Assembly: GCA_963836915.1 (NCBI GenBank) | Contig: CAWILH010000002.1 | Coordinates: 1,302,001-1,366,000, forward strand | Reading direction: 5' to 3' | Source of the DNA: Cryomorpha sp963836915 | Lineage (GTDB): Bacteria > Bacteroidota > Bacteroidia > Flavobacteriales_D > Cryomorphaceae | Length of the DNA: 64,000 nucleotides | In this document: positions 8,930 to 18,081 of the stretch, one piece after another | How the letters are laid out: every line of letters begins with the position of its first letter | Numbering within the stretch: the first letter of the stretch is position 1 | Position numbers and translations under genes: made by a program | Notes under the pieces: generated by a model | Seen by the model: the letters and a program-made list of their open reading frames with translations, nothing else | Told to the model about the DNA's origin: nothing | Database searches by the model: none

Positions 8930-9936
8930 TAGAACTTATTTGTGATGTCATTTTTATTAGGTAATGATACTTCCTTTTTCAAAGCTGGATTTGGTTGTTT
9001 TTCCCACTTATCAAAAATATTTTCCTTGGCTACCTCACGTCTGTTTATCAACAAATCTTCCAAAGGGCGTAATTGGGCAATATCAGAAGCTTTTAGTTCT
9101 TCCACCATCTTTTCTGAAAGTTCAGAAATTGTTGGATTGGATGATTTTAAATGATTGCTAATTAGTTTTGAATTGCTAGGGTTTGCAAAGTCATCTTTTG
9201 AAAAAAGTAAATCTTCTGTTTCATAGTACTCGTCCCATAATTTTGGTGAGTCAGCATAAATTAAAAGGGAAAGATATATTACAAGTTCAGAGAAGTAGTC
9301 TAATCTTGAATTTACAAATTGATTGCTATGTCTTGTAGGATGTTGATACCCTGGTAAACCTTTTATGGTGTCGGACATTCCGTTTAATGGTTCAATAAAC
9401 ATTGAATCATAATCAATAGCGACAAGCGAACCATCACTTTTTACCAAAATATTTCCGTGCTGTAAATCTCCGTGAGCTATATTAACTTTATGGAAATACG
9501 CTGTCATTTCTCTGAATTTCTCGGCTAAACCAAGAATTTTAGATGCGTTTGTAATATTGGAGTTGATATATTCTTTTAGGGTTTGACCATCAACCCAATC
9601 CATAAGGACAATTGGATGCAATGTGCCATTAACTAATACTGCATCATCAATATATTTGAATCCAGCGAAATATGCATTATTCAAATTCTTCAAATAATTG
9701 GAAATTTCAAGCGAACGTTTTTTTGCATCTCCAATGTCTGCAATCCAAAGGCGAACAGCCACTTTATTTCCTGTTTGCTTATGAAATGGAAAAACGGTTG
9801 TGTATCCACCTGAATATTGAATTATCCTCGAACCTTTCTGAATAACGGAACCACCAATTATATCGCTTGATTTAAAACTAACGTGTGGATTTCGCATTGC
9901 GGTTACAATGTCTGTTCTGGATGGATAATTTGACAT
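8929..9936 (-). CDS. Ser/Thr protein kinase-like protein of a TerY-P-type operon
   Basis: A 335-residue protein kinase fold. The N-lobe has YSGGYTTVFPF (degenerate Gly loop) and VAVRLW (ATP-binding Lys position replaced or shifted). The hinge reads VLMDWVDGQTLKEYI. The catalytic loop is HGDLQHGNILV and the metal site is AIDYDS. GLPGYQHPTRH follows where an activation segment is expected, then a helical C-terminal region. It begins 2 bp after the PP2C stop and ends overlapping the PLD gene. A vWA, PP2C and kinase set is the TerY-P triad described in tellurite-resistance-associated stress systems. The C-terminus is NDITNKF. Confidence 0.87.
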   Translation of the reverse strand: MSNYPSRTDIVTAMRNPHVSFKSSDIIGGSVIQKGSRIIQYSGGYTTVFPFHKQTGNKVAVRLWIADIGDAKKRSLEISNYLKNLNNAYFAGFKYIDDAVLVNGTLHPIVLMDWVDGQTLKEYINSNITNASKILGLAEKFREMTAYFHKVNIAHGDLQHGNILVKSDGSLVAIDYDSMFIEPLNGMSDTIKGLPGYQHPTRHSNQFVNSRLDYFSELVIYLSLLIYADSPKLWDEYYETEDLLFSKDDFANPSNSKLISNHLKSSNPTISELSEKMVEELKASDIAQLRPLEDLLINRREVAKENIFDKWEKQPNPALKKEVSLPNKNDITNKF

Positions 9937-9938
9937 AG

Positions 9939-11173
9939 TTAGAATTTATCAGTTATATTTTGAGAAGGCTTGTTTAATGACTTGGTATTTGATTCGGGTA
10001 CTTCTTTACTTTTTGATTCACTTTCTTGACTTTCGTTTTTTTCTGAATCTTCCGAATTCTCAATCTCGATATTATTTTCTTCGCCTTGTGTTGAAGGTTC
10101 TTTTTCTTCCTGATGTTCTTCTGCTACTTCTACTTTTTCATCAGTTTCAATTTCTTCTTTTTCATTTGACATCTCATTTTCTTCTTTCCCAAATATTCGT
10201 TTGAAGAATCCTTTCTTTGGTTTTTCGATTTCAGTTTCTACTTCTTCGGAAAGTTTATTTTCTACTGGTTCGGCTTGTTGTATTTGCTCTGTTGTTATTT
10301 CAGAATTTGAGTTTTCTTTTTGAAGAATTAATTCTTGTTCTTTAACTTTTTCAGAAACCTCAATTTCCTTTTGTTGAACTTTTATGAGTTCGATAATGTC
10401 TGAAACATCCTCTAAAACATATGTTACTTGCTCTTTCTTATCTTCTTCTATCTTAATTGTTAAGATGGCTGAATCATCATTCCCTAGTTTTTCATTGTGC
10501 CTTTCTTCATCCACAAAACGCTCAAAATCTTTTTGATTTTGCCAAACCTCAATCTTACTTATCGCATTATCCTTTTCGTTCAAAAACCATTCTGCAAGGG
10601 CATCTGTCATTAAGTAGAATGTCCCAGAAGTCAAAGGATTTTCTTTTAATTGTTTCTCTCCTTTGTGTTTGTTTCCTAAACTGTTCAAATAATCTGGAAA
10701 ATTGTCAAAAACAATAGGTTCTTGTTTTGAGGATAAAACAATACATTCCTTTGAAAAATTTTTGCTTTTTTTGGAACAAAAAAGAGAAAACTATCTCCTA
10801 ATGCATCTGCTTTCCAAAACCAATCTTTCTTTTTCTTGTAGAATCGTAACCCAACAAAAGTTGCTAATCCAGATTCTTTTCTATTGAAAGCATTTTTTGT
10901 AAACCACTTTGCATCAGGCTTATTAACAATTTCAGTTACTTGGTTTAGCCAGTCTTTTTGACAATCTAAAATAAATTGAGCTTCGTCAAATTCTTTAGAA
11001 TCAACCCATTTGTTCACCAAAACGTCAGCCCAAATTTTCGGAAAGAAAGATTTAGATACACCATCAGAAATAGCGAATTTGTTTTGTGATTTATTATAGG
11101 CATATCTGTCCGCACAGTCATAAAACAATTCTGATTCTTTTGACGTGATATATCCTTTAATTGATATTTGCAT
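9939..11173 (-). CDS. PP2C-type protein phosphatase with acidic tail (frameshifted)
   Basis: Two overlapping frames read as one protein if a base is restored in the A5 run at 10754..10758 (T run on the coding strand). The restored segment reads IFSKECIVLSSKQEP. Metal-binding positions are all visible: KFAISDGVSKSF, ADALGDSFLFF, YLMTDALAEWFL and GNDDSAIL. After about residue 250 comes a long Glu/Ser-rich, probably disordered tail broken by a basic patch KPKKGFFKRIFGK. The protein ends NITDKF. It starts 17 bp after the vWA gene and would remove phosphates placed by the two kinases. The shift may be real or an assembly error. Confidence 0.85.
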
Positions 11174-11190
11174 TTAAGTCAATTTAAAGA

Positions 11191-12039
11191 TTATGCAATT
11201 TTGTCTGAACCACCAGAAGAACCAAAATTGATAAATTGTATAAATAATTCAGGGTCTGCATTTGATACAAAACCTCTTGATTCAGGTTTAGCTTGAAAAT
11301 CTTGTTTAACAGCTGCTTGTTTATATGATTCAGGAACTTTACTAGAAACTTTAAAAAGGAATTTTGCTTGGTCATCAGAAAGTTCACTTTCGTTTTCATT
11401 AAAACTATGAGTTTGTCCTTCCCCTAAATGACAATTGAAAATTAAAGGATTACCATCTGCCGAATTGATATTCATTATTTCTTTTGAAACAGAAATAGCA
11501 TTATTCATAGCTTCGTCAATAGAATCTCCTGTATATGGCAAACCGTCAGAAATATTTATAATAATAGGAGCTGGATTGTCGGGCTTTTTTTGAAGCCAAC
11601 CTTCAATTAATTCTTTTGTAAATGAAAACGCATCTGCCATTGGAGTTAAACCATTTGCTGTTGGTTCTATGAAAATCGGCATTTGTTCGTCTAATTCTAT
11701 TAAACCACCAGCTCCATCAGAAACTTTCTTTTTTAATTGTTCCATTCTTAATGGATTGTCTGCAAATGAACTTAAATAATCAGACCTAATGTCATCAACA
11801 GCAAGTGAACTACTACCACCATATCCAATCATAGAAATAAAGACACGGTCTTTTACTTTTTCTCCGTCCATATTTGTGTTGATGAGCTCGTTTATGGTGC
11901 GATTAATCACAAGAGCGGTAAATTCCGACCTAGTTTTTCCTTCTGCATAAGTTTCATTCATTGAGCCTGATTGGTCTACAAGAAAGATGATGTAGCCTGG
12001 AGTTGCAGAACTCCATTGTTTTGAATTTGAATTACTCAT
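11191..12039 (-). CDS. von Willebrand factor A domain protein (TerY-like)
   Basis: A 282-residue protein that is a single vWA domain. The MIDAS residues are in FLVDQSGSMNETY (D-x-S-x-S), GLTPMADAF (Thr) and IIINISDGLPY (Asp). It has no signal peptide or membrane helix, so it is cytosolic. It is the first gene of a seven-gene minus-strand operon with PP2C, two kinases, a PLD nuclease, DUF4407 and DUF6804. TerY-like vWA proteins with PP2C and kinase partners form the TerY-P triad, proposed to scaffold a phospho-signalling complex. The upstream 140 bp lie between this start and palindrome P3 and must hold the promoter; I see no clear match to the Bacteroidota consensus. Confidence 0.9.
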   Translation of the reverse strand: MSNSNSKQWSSATPGYIIFLVDQSGSMNETYAEGKTRSEFTALVINRTINELINTNMDGEKVKDRVFISMIGYGGSSSLAVDDIRSDYLSSFADNPLRMEQLKKKVSDGAGGLIELDEQMPIFIEPTANGLTPMADAFSFTKELIEGWLQKKPDNPAPIIINISDGLPYTGDSIDEAMNNAISVSKEIMNINSADGNPLIFNCHLGEGQTHSFNENESELSDDQAKFLFKVSSKVPESYKQAAVKQDFQAKPESRGFVSNADPELFIQFINFGSSGGSDKIA

Positions 12040-12178
12040 ATTGGTTAATTATTATTTAGTTAATATTTTTATTTTCAAGTCTTGTTTTAAAATATCTCTT
12101 TTAGTTTACACCAACCCAATTTTGCTAAATTAATTTATTTCCAGTTTATTTAATTACGGTTTCCCTCAATCCTGTTTC

Positions 12179-12285
12179 GAGCGTTGGTAAAAAACAGCTC
12201 TTTTGGTTTTTTTAGCGTTGGCTTATGTGTCGGCAAAAAACCAAATGTGCTGTTTGTGCGGCTGGCTTTTCAGCTTGCTTACAAC
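12179..12285. repeat. attC-like cassette-boundary palindrome (P3)
   Basis: The left arm (AACAGCTCTTTTGGTTTTTT) pairs with the right arm (AAAAAACCAAATGTGCTGTT) except for the two conserved mismatch positions (TCT against ACA). The left edge is GAGCGTTGG and the right edge runs into ACAAC, shared with P4. It lies upstream of the vWA operon, so P2 and P3 bracket that operon as a cassette of about 8.6 kb. Confidence 0.55.
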
Positions 12286-12400
12286 GGCAAGTATAAGCGT
12301 AGTGCAGCATATCGAAGCACTTATTTTCAATTTACCGTAAATTTTGTTGCTTGCAAGATATTCATTTTTAGATAGAAAGCTGCATTATCGCTTATACAAC
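12281..12400. repeat. attC-like cassette-boundary palindrome (P4)
   Basis: GTATAAGCG-TAG-TGCAGC on the left pairs with GCTGCA-TTAT-CGCTTATAC on the right, with the same asymmetric internal loop as P1. The ends are ACAAC and TACAAC. The loop contains ATCGAAGCAC. IS110 copy 2 begins at the next base. Confidence 0.6.
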
Positions 12401-12422
12401 CTAAGTTTACAATCCATTAAAT

Positions 12423-12608
12423 TAGCGACTATAAATAAAAGAACGAAAGAGAGGAATAAGACTAGCTTATACACGAGGATTTAAACCCGTCAACATTGAA
12501 AGTCCCCTCTCTTTTTCTACTATTAATCTGAACAGTTCGTTAGGCCTTTTAGAGCCTGTTTCCAGGTTGTTGGATAGCAGTAGATCCGTTCTTCCAAACT
12601 TAAGTATT
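12423..12608 (+). ncRNA. Candidate IS110 bridge RNA (copy 2)
   Basis: Identical to the copy 1 region: a 9-bp stem (12446..12454 with 12506..12514) enclosing GCTTATACA and CAACATTGAA. Here the flanking target arm is CGCTTATACAAC, a 9-nt perfect match to the loop, the best of the three insertions. Confidence 0.55.
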
Positions 12609-12966
12609 ATGGATAAATTTAGTAATTATTACGGGATAGACATATCCAAGGATGTATTTGATGTGATGGATGCAGAAGGTAGGTATCTTCAGTTCACAAA
12701 CGATCTAAAAGGTTTTAAATCTTTCTTAAAAGAAATAGACAGAAAGGGTTGTTTTGTTATGGAGGCTACGGGAGTATACCACACCCAGTTGGCAGATTTT
12801 CTATACGCTGAATCAGTGTTTGTTTCAGTTGTAAATCCGCTTGTGATCAAGCGCTTCATTCAAATGAATCTCAGGCGCATCAAGACCGACAAGTCCGATG
12901 CTGAGATGATATGTAAATATGCACGTCAGCATGAGCTTAAAGCTTATAGGTGTTGAGCACCCCTAA

Positions 12967-13335
12967 ATGGTCGGACACGATTACGGAAAGAAATTCGTAA
13001 TTATGGACGTGAAAACGACTGAAAAAGGAACCAAGAAGTTCACCAAAGAAGAAAAGCTGGCTATCCTGAAGGAAGCCCGTGAAACAAGTGTAAAGGCCAC
13101 ACTGGAGAAGTATTCGCTCTACCCAGCTACGTTTTACTATTGGAAAAACAAGTATGATGACCAGGGCGCGGACGGCCTTGATCACAGTGCGGTAAAAGAG
13201 AAGCTCAGGACCGTCAAAGCACTTGAGAAAGAAAACCGGATGCTCAAAGAGCTACTCGCGCAAGAGAAACTTGAGAACGCGCTGAAAAACGACTTGCTAA
13301 AAAAAAAGTATCCACATCTGAGAAAGTTGCTTTAG
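12967..13335 (+). CDS. IS3-family transposase OrfA, copy A
   Basis: A 122-residue DNA-binding subunit. The helix-turn-helix lies about residues 27-70 (FTKEEKLAILKEARET ... YPATFYYWKNKY). A leucine-zipper-like coiled coil (VKALEKENRMLKELLAQEK) follows. ATG 12967 is close to the inverted repeat; ATG 13003 is a possible alternative. The run A-AAA-AAG near 13300..13307 allows a -1 shift into orfB to make the OrfAB transposase, as known for this family. Confidence 0.9.
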   Translation: MVGHDYGKKFVIMDVKTTEKGTKKFTKEEKLAILKEARETSVKATLEKYSLYPATFYYWKNKYDDQGADGLDHSAVKEKLRTVKALEKENRMLKELLAQEKLENALKNDLLKKKYPHLRKLL

Positions 13336-14366
13336 CACGGCAGCATATCGGCAAAGGTCTTAAGCGTGACACAGTACTTGCCCTTATAGGCTTAAGTAAG
13401 CATAGTTACTACTACAAGCCCAAACCGGGTACCAAGGGCAGAAAGCCATCGACTCATTGCCCGCAGCTGCAAGTCGATGGAAGCATTGTTTTAATATCCA
13501 ATGAGGCAGTTGTAGATGAGATGGCCGACATCAAATCTGACCCAGAAACGGATTATGGCTACAAGGCAATGACAGCAGCGTTGATGTTGCTCGGGTACAT
13601 CATCAACCGCAAGAAAGTATACCGATTGATGGATCAGTGGCAGTTGCTTCATGAAGCCAGGAAGAAGGCGCCGCGTCCCTATGCCAAGTACAGGAGGGTT
13701 AATCCTACTGGGCCACTTATGGTAATCGAAATGGATATAAAGTTCCAGTGGGTAGCCTCTCACCAGCGCTATGCCTACATACTGACTATCATCGATTGCT
13801 TCACCCGTAAAGTTCTACATTGGCAAGTGGCTTATTCGATCAAAAAGAACCAGGTAATCTCTGCTTGGCAGCAAGTTATCCTCAACTATTTACAACCGCA
13901 TCAAATGCTCAACAAAGAAATCACCATCGAAGTGCGCAACGACAATGACAGCAGGTTCGTTGCCAAAGAGGTACAAAAGTACATGACTGATAATCATCTT
14001 AACCAAGTCTTTACGCACCCCTACACACCTGAAGAAAACGGGCACATCGAAAGCTTTCATGCTATTTTGGGGAAGTCACTTAGCAGAAAAGACTTCTCCA
14101 CAATCACTGATTTGGAGGTTCATCTCCACGGTTTCTATGACATTTACAACACGATAAGACTTCATGGAAGCCTCGATCACCTAACCCCGGTAATGTTCTG
14201 GAATCTATGGAAAGACGGACTCATTGAGTCAATACCGCGTAAGAACAAACCTCTCAAACACAGGCTGAAAGTGCCACATTATCAGCTATCGGGCAATGGG
14301 AGCCTGAGGGCAGCATCTGGCATGCCCGAAGGGCAACAAAAACAAACGCAGGCCATAGAGATATGA
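13305..14366 (+). CDS. IS3-family transposase OrfB (-1 frame), copy A
   Basis: The frame is open from the slippery run at about 13300 to 14366; the first ATG is 13521, but the segment before it (ARQHIGKGLKRDT...) is conserved OrfB N-terminus, so expression by -1 frameshift from orfA is likely. An HTH_21-like segment (ETDYGYKAM) precedes the rve integrase core. Catalytic residues: VIEMDIKFQW (Asp), VRNDNDSRF (Asp) and EENGHIESFHAILGK (Glu, with the IS3 Lys seven residues on). Confidence 0.9.
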   Translation, partial: KVSTSEKVALARQHIGKGLKRDTVLALIGLSKHSYYYKPKPGTKGRKPSTHCPQLQVDGSIVLISNEAVVDEMADIKSDPETDYGYKAMTAALMLLGYIINRKKVYRLMDQWQLLHEARKKAPRPYAKYRRVNPTGPLMVIEMDIKFQWVASHQRYAYILTIIDCFTRKVLHWQVAYSIKKNQVISAWQQVILNYLQPHQMLNKEITIEVRNDNDSRFVAKEVQKYMTDNHLNQVFTHPYTPEENGHIESFHAILGKSLSRKDFSTITDLEVHLHGFYDIYNTIRLHGSLDHLTPVMFWNLWKDGLIESIPRKNKPLKHRLKVPHYQLSGNGSLRAASGMPEGQQKQTQAIEI

Positions 14367-15227
14367 CCTGCGTCTTCAACCATCGGTATAAAGGTCACCA
14401 TCGGTTGCATCTGGCACAACAAAATTAGTACCTTGTACCACTCATTTATTAACCCTATCGTAATTTGTCCGATTTATAGGGGGGCAAACCAATAGGCCTT
14501 CATCAAAGTATGTAAAAGAAAGCCGCATAATAAGCGAGAATATAGATTTGCTCATAAAGGGTAGAACCATGATCAAGAACAGATTACATGCCATGGAGCA
14601 CAAATCAGCTAAGCACAGAAGTATACTGATCAAGCCTCTGGAAAAAACTATTTCAGATTTAACCACCCAGATCAAGAAACTGGAAAGAGAGTTAAAAAAA
14701 TTGATTGAAGAAAATGAAGCTGATCTGTTCTCAAGGCTTCAGACTATTCCAGGAATAGGAAAAAGTACCGCTATGTTCATGATCGTTCTGAGCGATGGTT
14801 TCAAAAAGTTTGAGAGTGCCAAACAATTTACCTGTTACATAGGGATGACTCCAGTTGAAAAACGATCTGGTAGCAGTGTAAGAGGAAGATCAGGAATCAG
14901 CAAACAGGGCAACCCAAAGCTCAGAAATCTCCTGTTCATGTGTAGTTTTAACGCCTGTAAATCCAATAAAACATGTAGGGAACTTTATGAAAGAATCTTG
15001 GCCAAAGGGAAGTGTAAAAAGCTGGCATTAATAGCGGTAGCAAATAAGTTGATGAAACAAGCATTTGCCATTGCAAAATCCGGACTGATCTATGACCAAA
15101 ATTATAGAAGTATAAAACCGCAATTGAATTAAAAAAAACACATTAAAAAGTCACCAATTTTCTTGGATTTTACCACAGTTCAATGTTAGCGGTATTTTTT
15201 CTTCTCTCGCCTGTCCAACCAAATATT

Positions 15228-15716
15228 TTAGGTCTTTTGGTAAGGTCTTAAAAGTCTGTAAAAAATGTAGATATGGCTCAAAAAAGTTGTCAAACCATAT
15301 GTTACAAACATTAACCAAATGAAACCCAAATTTTGGTCATAAAGCTTTAAGCCAAAGAATTGCGGGAAAGCGGCAATCAAATCTCCAAATCCCACGATAT
15401 TGAAAAGCCAAACCAAGGGAATGGCAAAACGCCATTTATTTTTTAAGGCGATCACTGAAATGATGGCTAAAATGGCTGTAGCGAAATCGAGAAGTCCTAC
15501 TGTGGTTAAAAATTCCGTTGGAAAGCCATCATAAAACTGCTCTTTTGCCATAAAGGACAAGCCTAAATACCGAAAGGTGTTGAGGAAAACGAATGGTAGT
15601 AATGCCTCGTGGATTGCTAACTTGGATACCTTTGGCTGTATCCAATACCTGAATCCCAGAATGATGGCAACGGAGCCTGTTAGTGCTTGTAAATTGATGA
15701 TTGTGAAATTATCCAT
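15228..15716 (-). CDS. Small multi-pass membrane protein, paralogue of 20836..21324
   Basis: A 162-residue protein with about five hydrophobic helices and no charged active-site pattern. It shares length and motif order with the protein at 20836..21324: MDN[FI]TI.NLQ at the start, LLP[FL]VF.N..R[YF]LG in the middle and SHIYIFYRLL / IHIYIFIRLI near the end. Function unknown. It is the last gene of the sigma-factor-led operon and begins 3 bp after its upstream neighbour. The stop lies 43 bp from IS110 copy 2, separated by a half-site reading GTTAGCGG. Confidence 0.78.
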   Translation of the reverse strand: MDNFTIINLQALTGSVAIILGFRYWIQPKVSKLAIHEALLPFVFLNTFRYLGLSFMAKEQFYDGFPTEFLTTVGLLDFATAILAIISVIALKNKWRFAIPLVWLFNIVGFGDLIAAFPQFFGLKLYDQNLGFIWLMFVTYGLTTFLSHIYIFYRLLRPYQKT

Positions 15717-15719
15717 GAT

Positions 15720-16415
15720 TTATTCTGATGAGTTGTTAGTGACAATGTGATTGAGATAAAAGATCATTCCCCAATAGGTAAGCATGAGCACCGGAATGGT
15801 CGTATTGAACGGGATGGTGAATTCAGGGAGACCAAACCATGTGCGAAGTGAGACAGAAGCTATAAGCAGGATGAAGAGAACGCCTCCTGCAAAGACTCCG
15901 ATGATGGAAAGCATATTTTTACGGCTTCTTTTTATCCCCCACTTAGATTGCCTTCGGAAGAAAAACCACAAGACAATTGAAATGAAAATAGCTTCAATGA
16001 GAATTGCGAAATAAACGTTAGTGATGTACAGCCCAAGACCAACTTCGTATGTATGCGGTCCGAACAAGTGATGCGGATAGCCTGAAACCAAGTCAAGCAA
16101 TAGATGGCTCAAGGTTATGGCTCCGCCAATCAGCCCGAATTTGGTGCTCTTGAAAATCACAGTGCCCGCTACGAACACAATGAAAAACCAAGCAATTTGA
16201 GGATACAAATCGTGGCTATAAAGCATGTCTACCACAATGCTCTCCAAAGTCACGTCAAGTGCATCTGAAGGCAGAGTGGGTTCTAAACCGAGGTAGTGAA
16301 AAACCAACCAAAGTAAATCTTGTAACTGGCTCGCGATCAGAAAATAGAGTAATACTCCTTTTGGAAGTTGCTTTTTATGAGCCAATAAAGCCGGAGCGAA
16401 GTGACCTGACAGCAT
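15720..16415 (-). CDS. Multi-pass membrane protein of unknown function
   Basis: A 231-residue integral membrane protein with about six helices. The N-terminus MLSGHFAPALLAHKK, followed by a conserved His-rich segment (SHLLLDLVSGYPHHLFGPH), is reminiscent of YdjM/metal-dependent-hydrolase-like membrane proteins, but I cannot assign it. Packed between two other small membrane proteins with 3-6 bp gaps, so co-translated in the operon. Confidence 0.75.
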   Translation of the reverse strand: MLSGHFAPALLAHKKQLPKGVLLYFLIASQLQDLLWLVFHYLGLEPTLPSDALDVTLESIVVDMLYSHDLYPQIAWFFIVFVAGTVIFKSTKFGLIGGAITLSHLLLDLVSGYPHHLFGPHTYEVGLGLYITNVYFAILIEAIFISIVLWFFFRRQSKWGIKRSRKNMLSIIGVFAGGVLFILLIASVSLRTWFGLPEFTIPFNTTIPVLMLTYWGMIFYLNHIVTNNSSE

Positions 16416-16421
16416 CGTATT

Positions 16422-16883
16422 TTATTGATTTAATGTTGCTTTCTTCAAGCCTTTGATTGCGTAAACACCTGAAATAATTACTATTCCTATTCGTATCCAA
16501 TGAGAAACAACCCAACCGTTCAATTTACTTGTGGCTGTTTCTGCATCAAATTTTAATGCCACAAAATCCAAGTTCATCGGTAAATGATAAATGGAAGTTT
16601 GAACAAGCGTAAGCGTTAAACCCCAAAAAGCAATTCGCCAAAATTTCCGGCTTTCAGATTTCTTTTCGCTTTTTAAAAAAATAAAAAGAGTCCCCAACCA
16701 AGCCGGTAAAACCGTTGCTGCTGTTGGCATCAGAAGGAGTGGAAAATCAATGGCAAAAAACTTCATAAATTCTATTGGTTCAAGCGACTGCCAATACATC
16801 GCATGACTTAAACCGATGTTGAGCATATTACCTGCAAACGCTCCAATTCCAAGGATAGCAATTATTGATACTGTTTGTTTCAT
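16422..16883 (-). CDS. Small membrane protein, possibly DUF1772-like
   Basis: A 153-residue protein with four predicted helices. GAFAGNMLNIGLSHAMYW at the start and a conserved NG.VVSHWIRIG near the end recall DUF1772/anthrone-oxygenase-like membrane proteins, but the match is by impression only. It lies in the middle of the ECF-led operon, 6 bp before the next membrane gene. Confidence 0.68.
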   Translation of the reverse strand: MKQTVSIIAILGIGAFAGNMLNIGLSHAMYWQSLEPIEFMKFFAIDFPLLLMPTAATVLPAWLGTLFIFLKSEKKSESRKFWRIAFWGLTLTLVQTSIYHLPMNLDFVALKFDAETATSKLNGWVVSHWIRIGIVIISGVYAIKGLKKATLNQ

Positions 16884-16934
16884 AATGTTATTTATTTAAT
16901 TGATTAAACCATTGATTAAATATTGCACTAATGA

Positions 16935-18002
16935 CTATTTCCATTTTTCAGAAACAATCTTTTGCATAAACTCGTCCCAACCAAAAAACCCCATTTTTTT
17001 ACGACCGGTGCCCATACGAACGGCCATCATTTTAGTTTTTCGGTTTACTATTAGGTACTGTCCATGGTAGCCGCGCGCCATAAATACATCCGCATTGTTA
17101 GTAGGCAACCAAAAAAGATAGCCGTAACTCATACCATTTGGCGATAAACTTTGAACTTGCGTAGATTGCTGCACCCAGTTTGGCGGTGCGATCTGTCTGC
17201 CATTCATAAAACCATTATTCAAATACAAATAACCAAAACGCAATACATCTTCCGCCATCATTTCCATGCAACAAAAGGCTTTTTCGCTGCCATTTTCTTT
17301 ATCAAGCCGCCAGTTCAAGTTCGCTGCCATACCAGCAGGTTGCCAAATTTTTTCTTCCAAATACTGGGACATTGTTTTAGGTGCTATGGCTTTGCTTAAA
17401 ACCTCTCCCATTACCTGGGTAACCACACTCCAATAGACAAATTTTTCGCCTGGATCATTTTTTATTTTTAACTTTTGTAAGCTTTCTAAGTGATTTTTAG
17501 AATAAAAGATTTTCGATTCACCAAAGAAATATCCGCTCGTCATTGTTAAAAGATGCGAGATACGCAATGTATCATTTTTACTAGTAGGTATACTTGGCAA
17601 ATAGTTAGCAACGGGTTCATTTACAGATGTGATAAATCCATCTGCAATAGCAAGTCCTACCAAGGTGCCGGTAATACTTTTGGCTAAAGAGAATGTAGCT
17701 AATAGCGAATCTTGCGCAGTTTCATTATCATACCATCTATACAAGATGGTATCATTTCTACTAACCAAAAAGGCTGATGTTTTGGTCTTTTCAGCAATTT
17801 CAGCTAAAGTACTTTGTTTAAATGAGCGCATATCCCACCGCTTATCTTTCAAAGTAGAGTCTGCAAACTGTGCAAAGTTAAAAGGCGATTCAGCCGCATT
17901 AATTACCCGTTTGGGAAAATTACGTTGTGTAAGATTAGAGGGCAATATTGGCCTTCGGCAACTGCAAAGCGCCAATAATAAAAGCAGTATCCAGTTTTTC
18001 AT
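16935..18002 (-). CDS. Serine hydrolase lipoprotein, class C beta-lactamase-like
   Basis: A 355-residue protein. The N-terminus MKNWILLLLLALCSC is a lipoprotein signal with a lipobox cysteine. The beta-lactamase/EstB-type domain has the nucleophile motif SLAKSITG (S-x-x-K, about residue 92), a Tyr motif in KFVYWSVV, and a third-box-like GYHGQYL. Proteins of this type hydrolyse esters or D-amino peptides more often than beta-lactams. About 50 bp separate it from its downstream neighbour, the operon continuing in the same direction. Confidence 0.87.
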   Translation of the reverse strand: MKNWILLLLLALCSCRRPILPSNLTQRNFPKRVINAAESPFNFAQFADSTLKDKRWDMRSFKQSTLAEIAEKTKTSAFLVSRNDTILYRWYDNETAQDSLLATFSLAKSITGTLVGLAIADGFITSVNEPVANYLPSIPTSKNDTLRISHLLTMTSGYFFGESKIFYSKNHLESLQKLKIKNDPGEKFVYWSVVTQVMGEVLSKAIAPKTMSQYLEEKIWQPAGMAANLNWRLDKENGSEKAFCCMEMMAEDVLRFGYLYLNNGFMNGRQIAPPNWVQQSTQVQSLSPNGMSYGYLFWLPTNNADVFMARGYHGQYLIVNRKTKMMAVRMGTGRKKMGFFGWDEFMQKIVSEKWK

Positions 18003-18081
18003 TCATTTTAGTTTTGAAAGAAAATAGTGGCTTCAATGAATCTAAAGCCCTTATTGATTATGTACACAGTATCTTAGCGCT

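Larger units (their letters stand above)
12951..14491 (+). mobile_element. IS3-family insertion sequence, copy A
   Basis: 1541 bp, starting TGTTGAGCACCCCTAAAT and ending ATTTATAGGGGGGCAAACCA. The two ends are imperfect inverted repeats (TG...CA termini, shared CCCCTA, TCGGACA and ATTACG blocks). It is flanked by a 5-bp duplication ATAGG (12946..12950 and 14492..14496). It contains orfA and orfB with an A9 slippery run. Copy B at 28195 has the same length and encodes identical proteins, so the two moved recently. Confidence 0.92.
12609..15132 (+). pseudogene. IS110-family transposase, interrupted by IS3
   Basis: The N-terminal part (12609..12950) encodes the DEDD domain up to ARQHELKAYR. The rest (14497..15132) resumes at the same codon after the IS3 insertion and carries the coiled coil and Transposase_20 domain. 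The gene cannot make a full transposase as it stands, although the ends and guide region could still be mobilised by copy 1. Confidence 0.9.
12401..15184 (+). mobile_element. IS110-family insertion sequence, copy 2, split by an IS3 element
   Basis: Same ends as copy 1. The left end follows TACAAC of palindrome P4 and the right end is followed by GTTAGCGG. Removing the 1541-bp IS3-family insertion and one ATAGG repeat restores the copy 1 sequence across the site. The rebuilt empty target is ACAAC^GTTAGCGG. Confidence 0.88.

Noticed and set aside
12184..12375. Short plus-strand open frame in the palindrome region
   Set aside because: It lies inside palindromes P3 and P4 and its peptide just reflects the repeated arms. 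Similar frames at 3605 and 40141 were dropped for the same reason.
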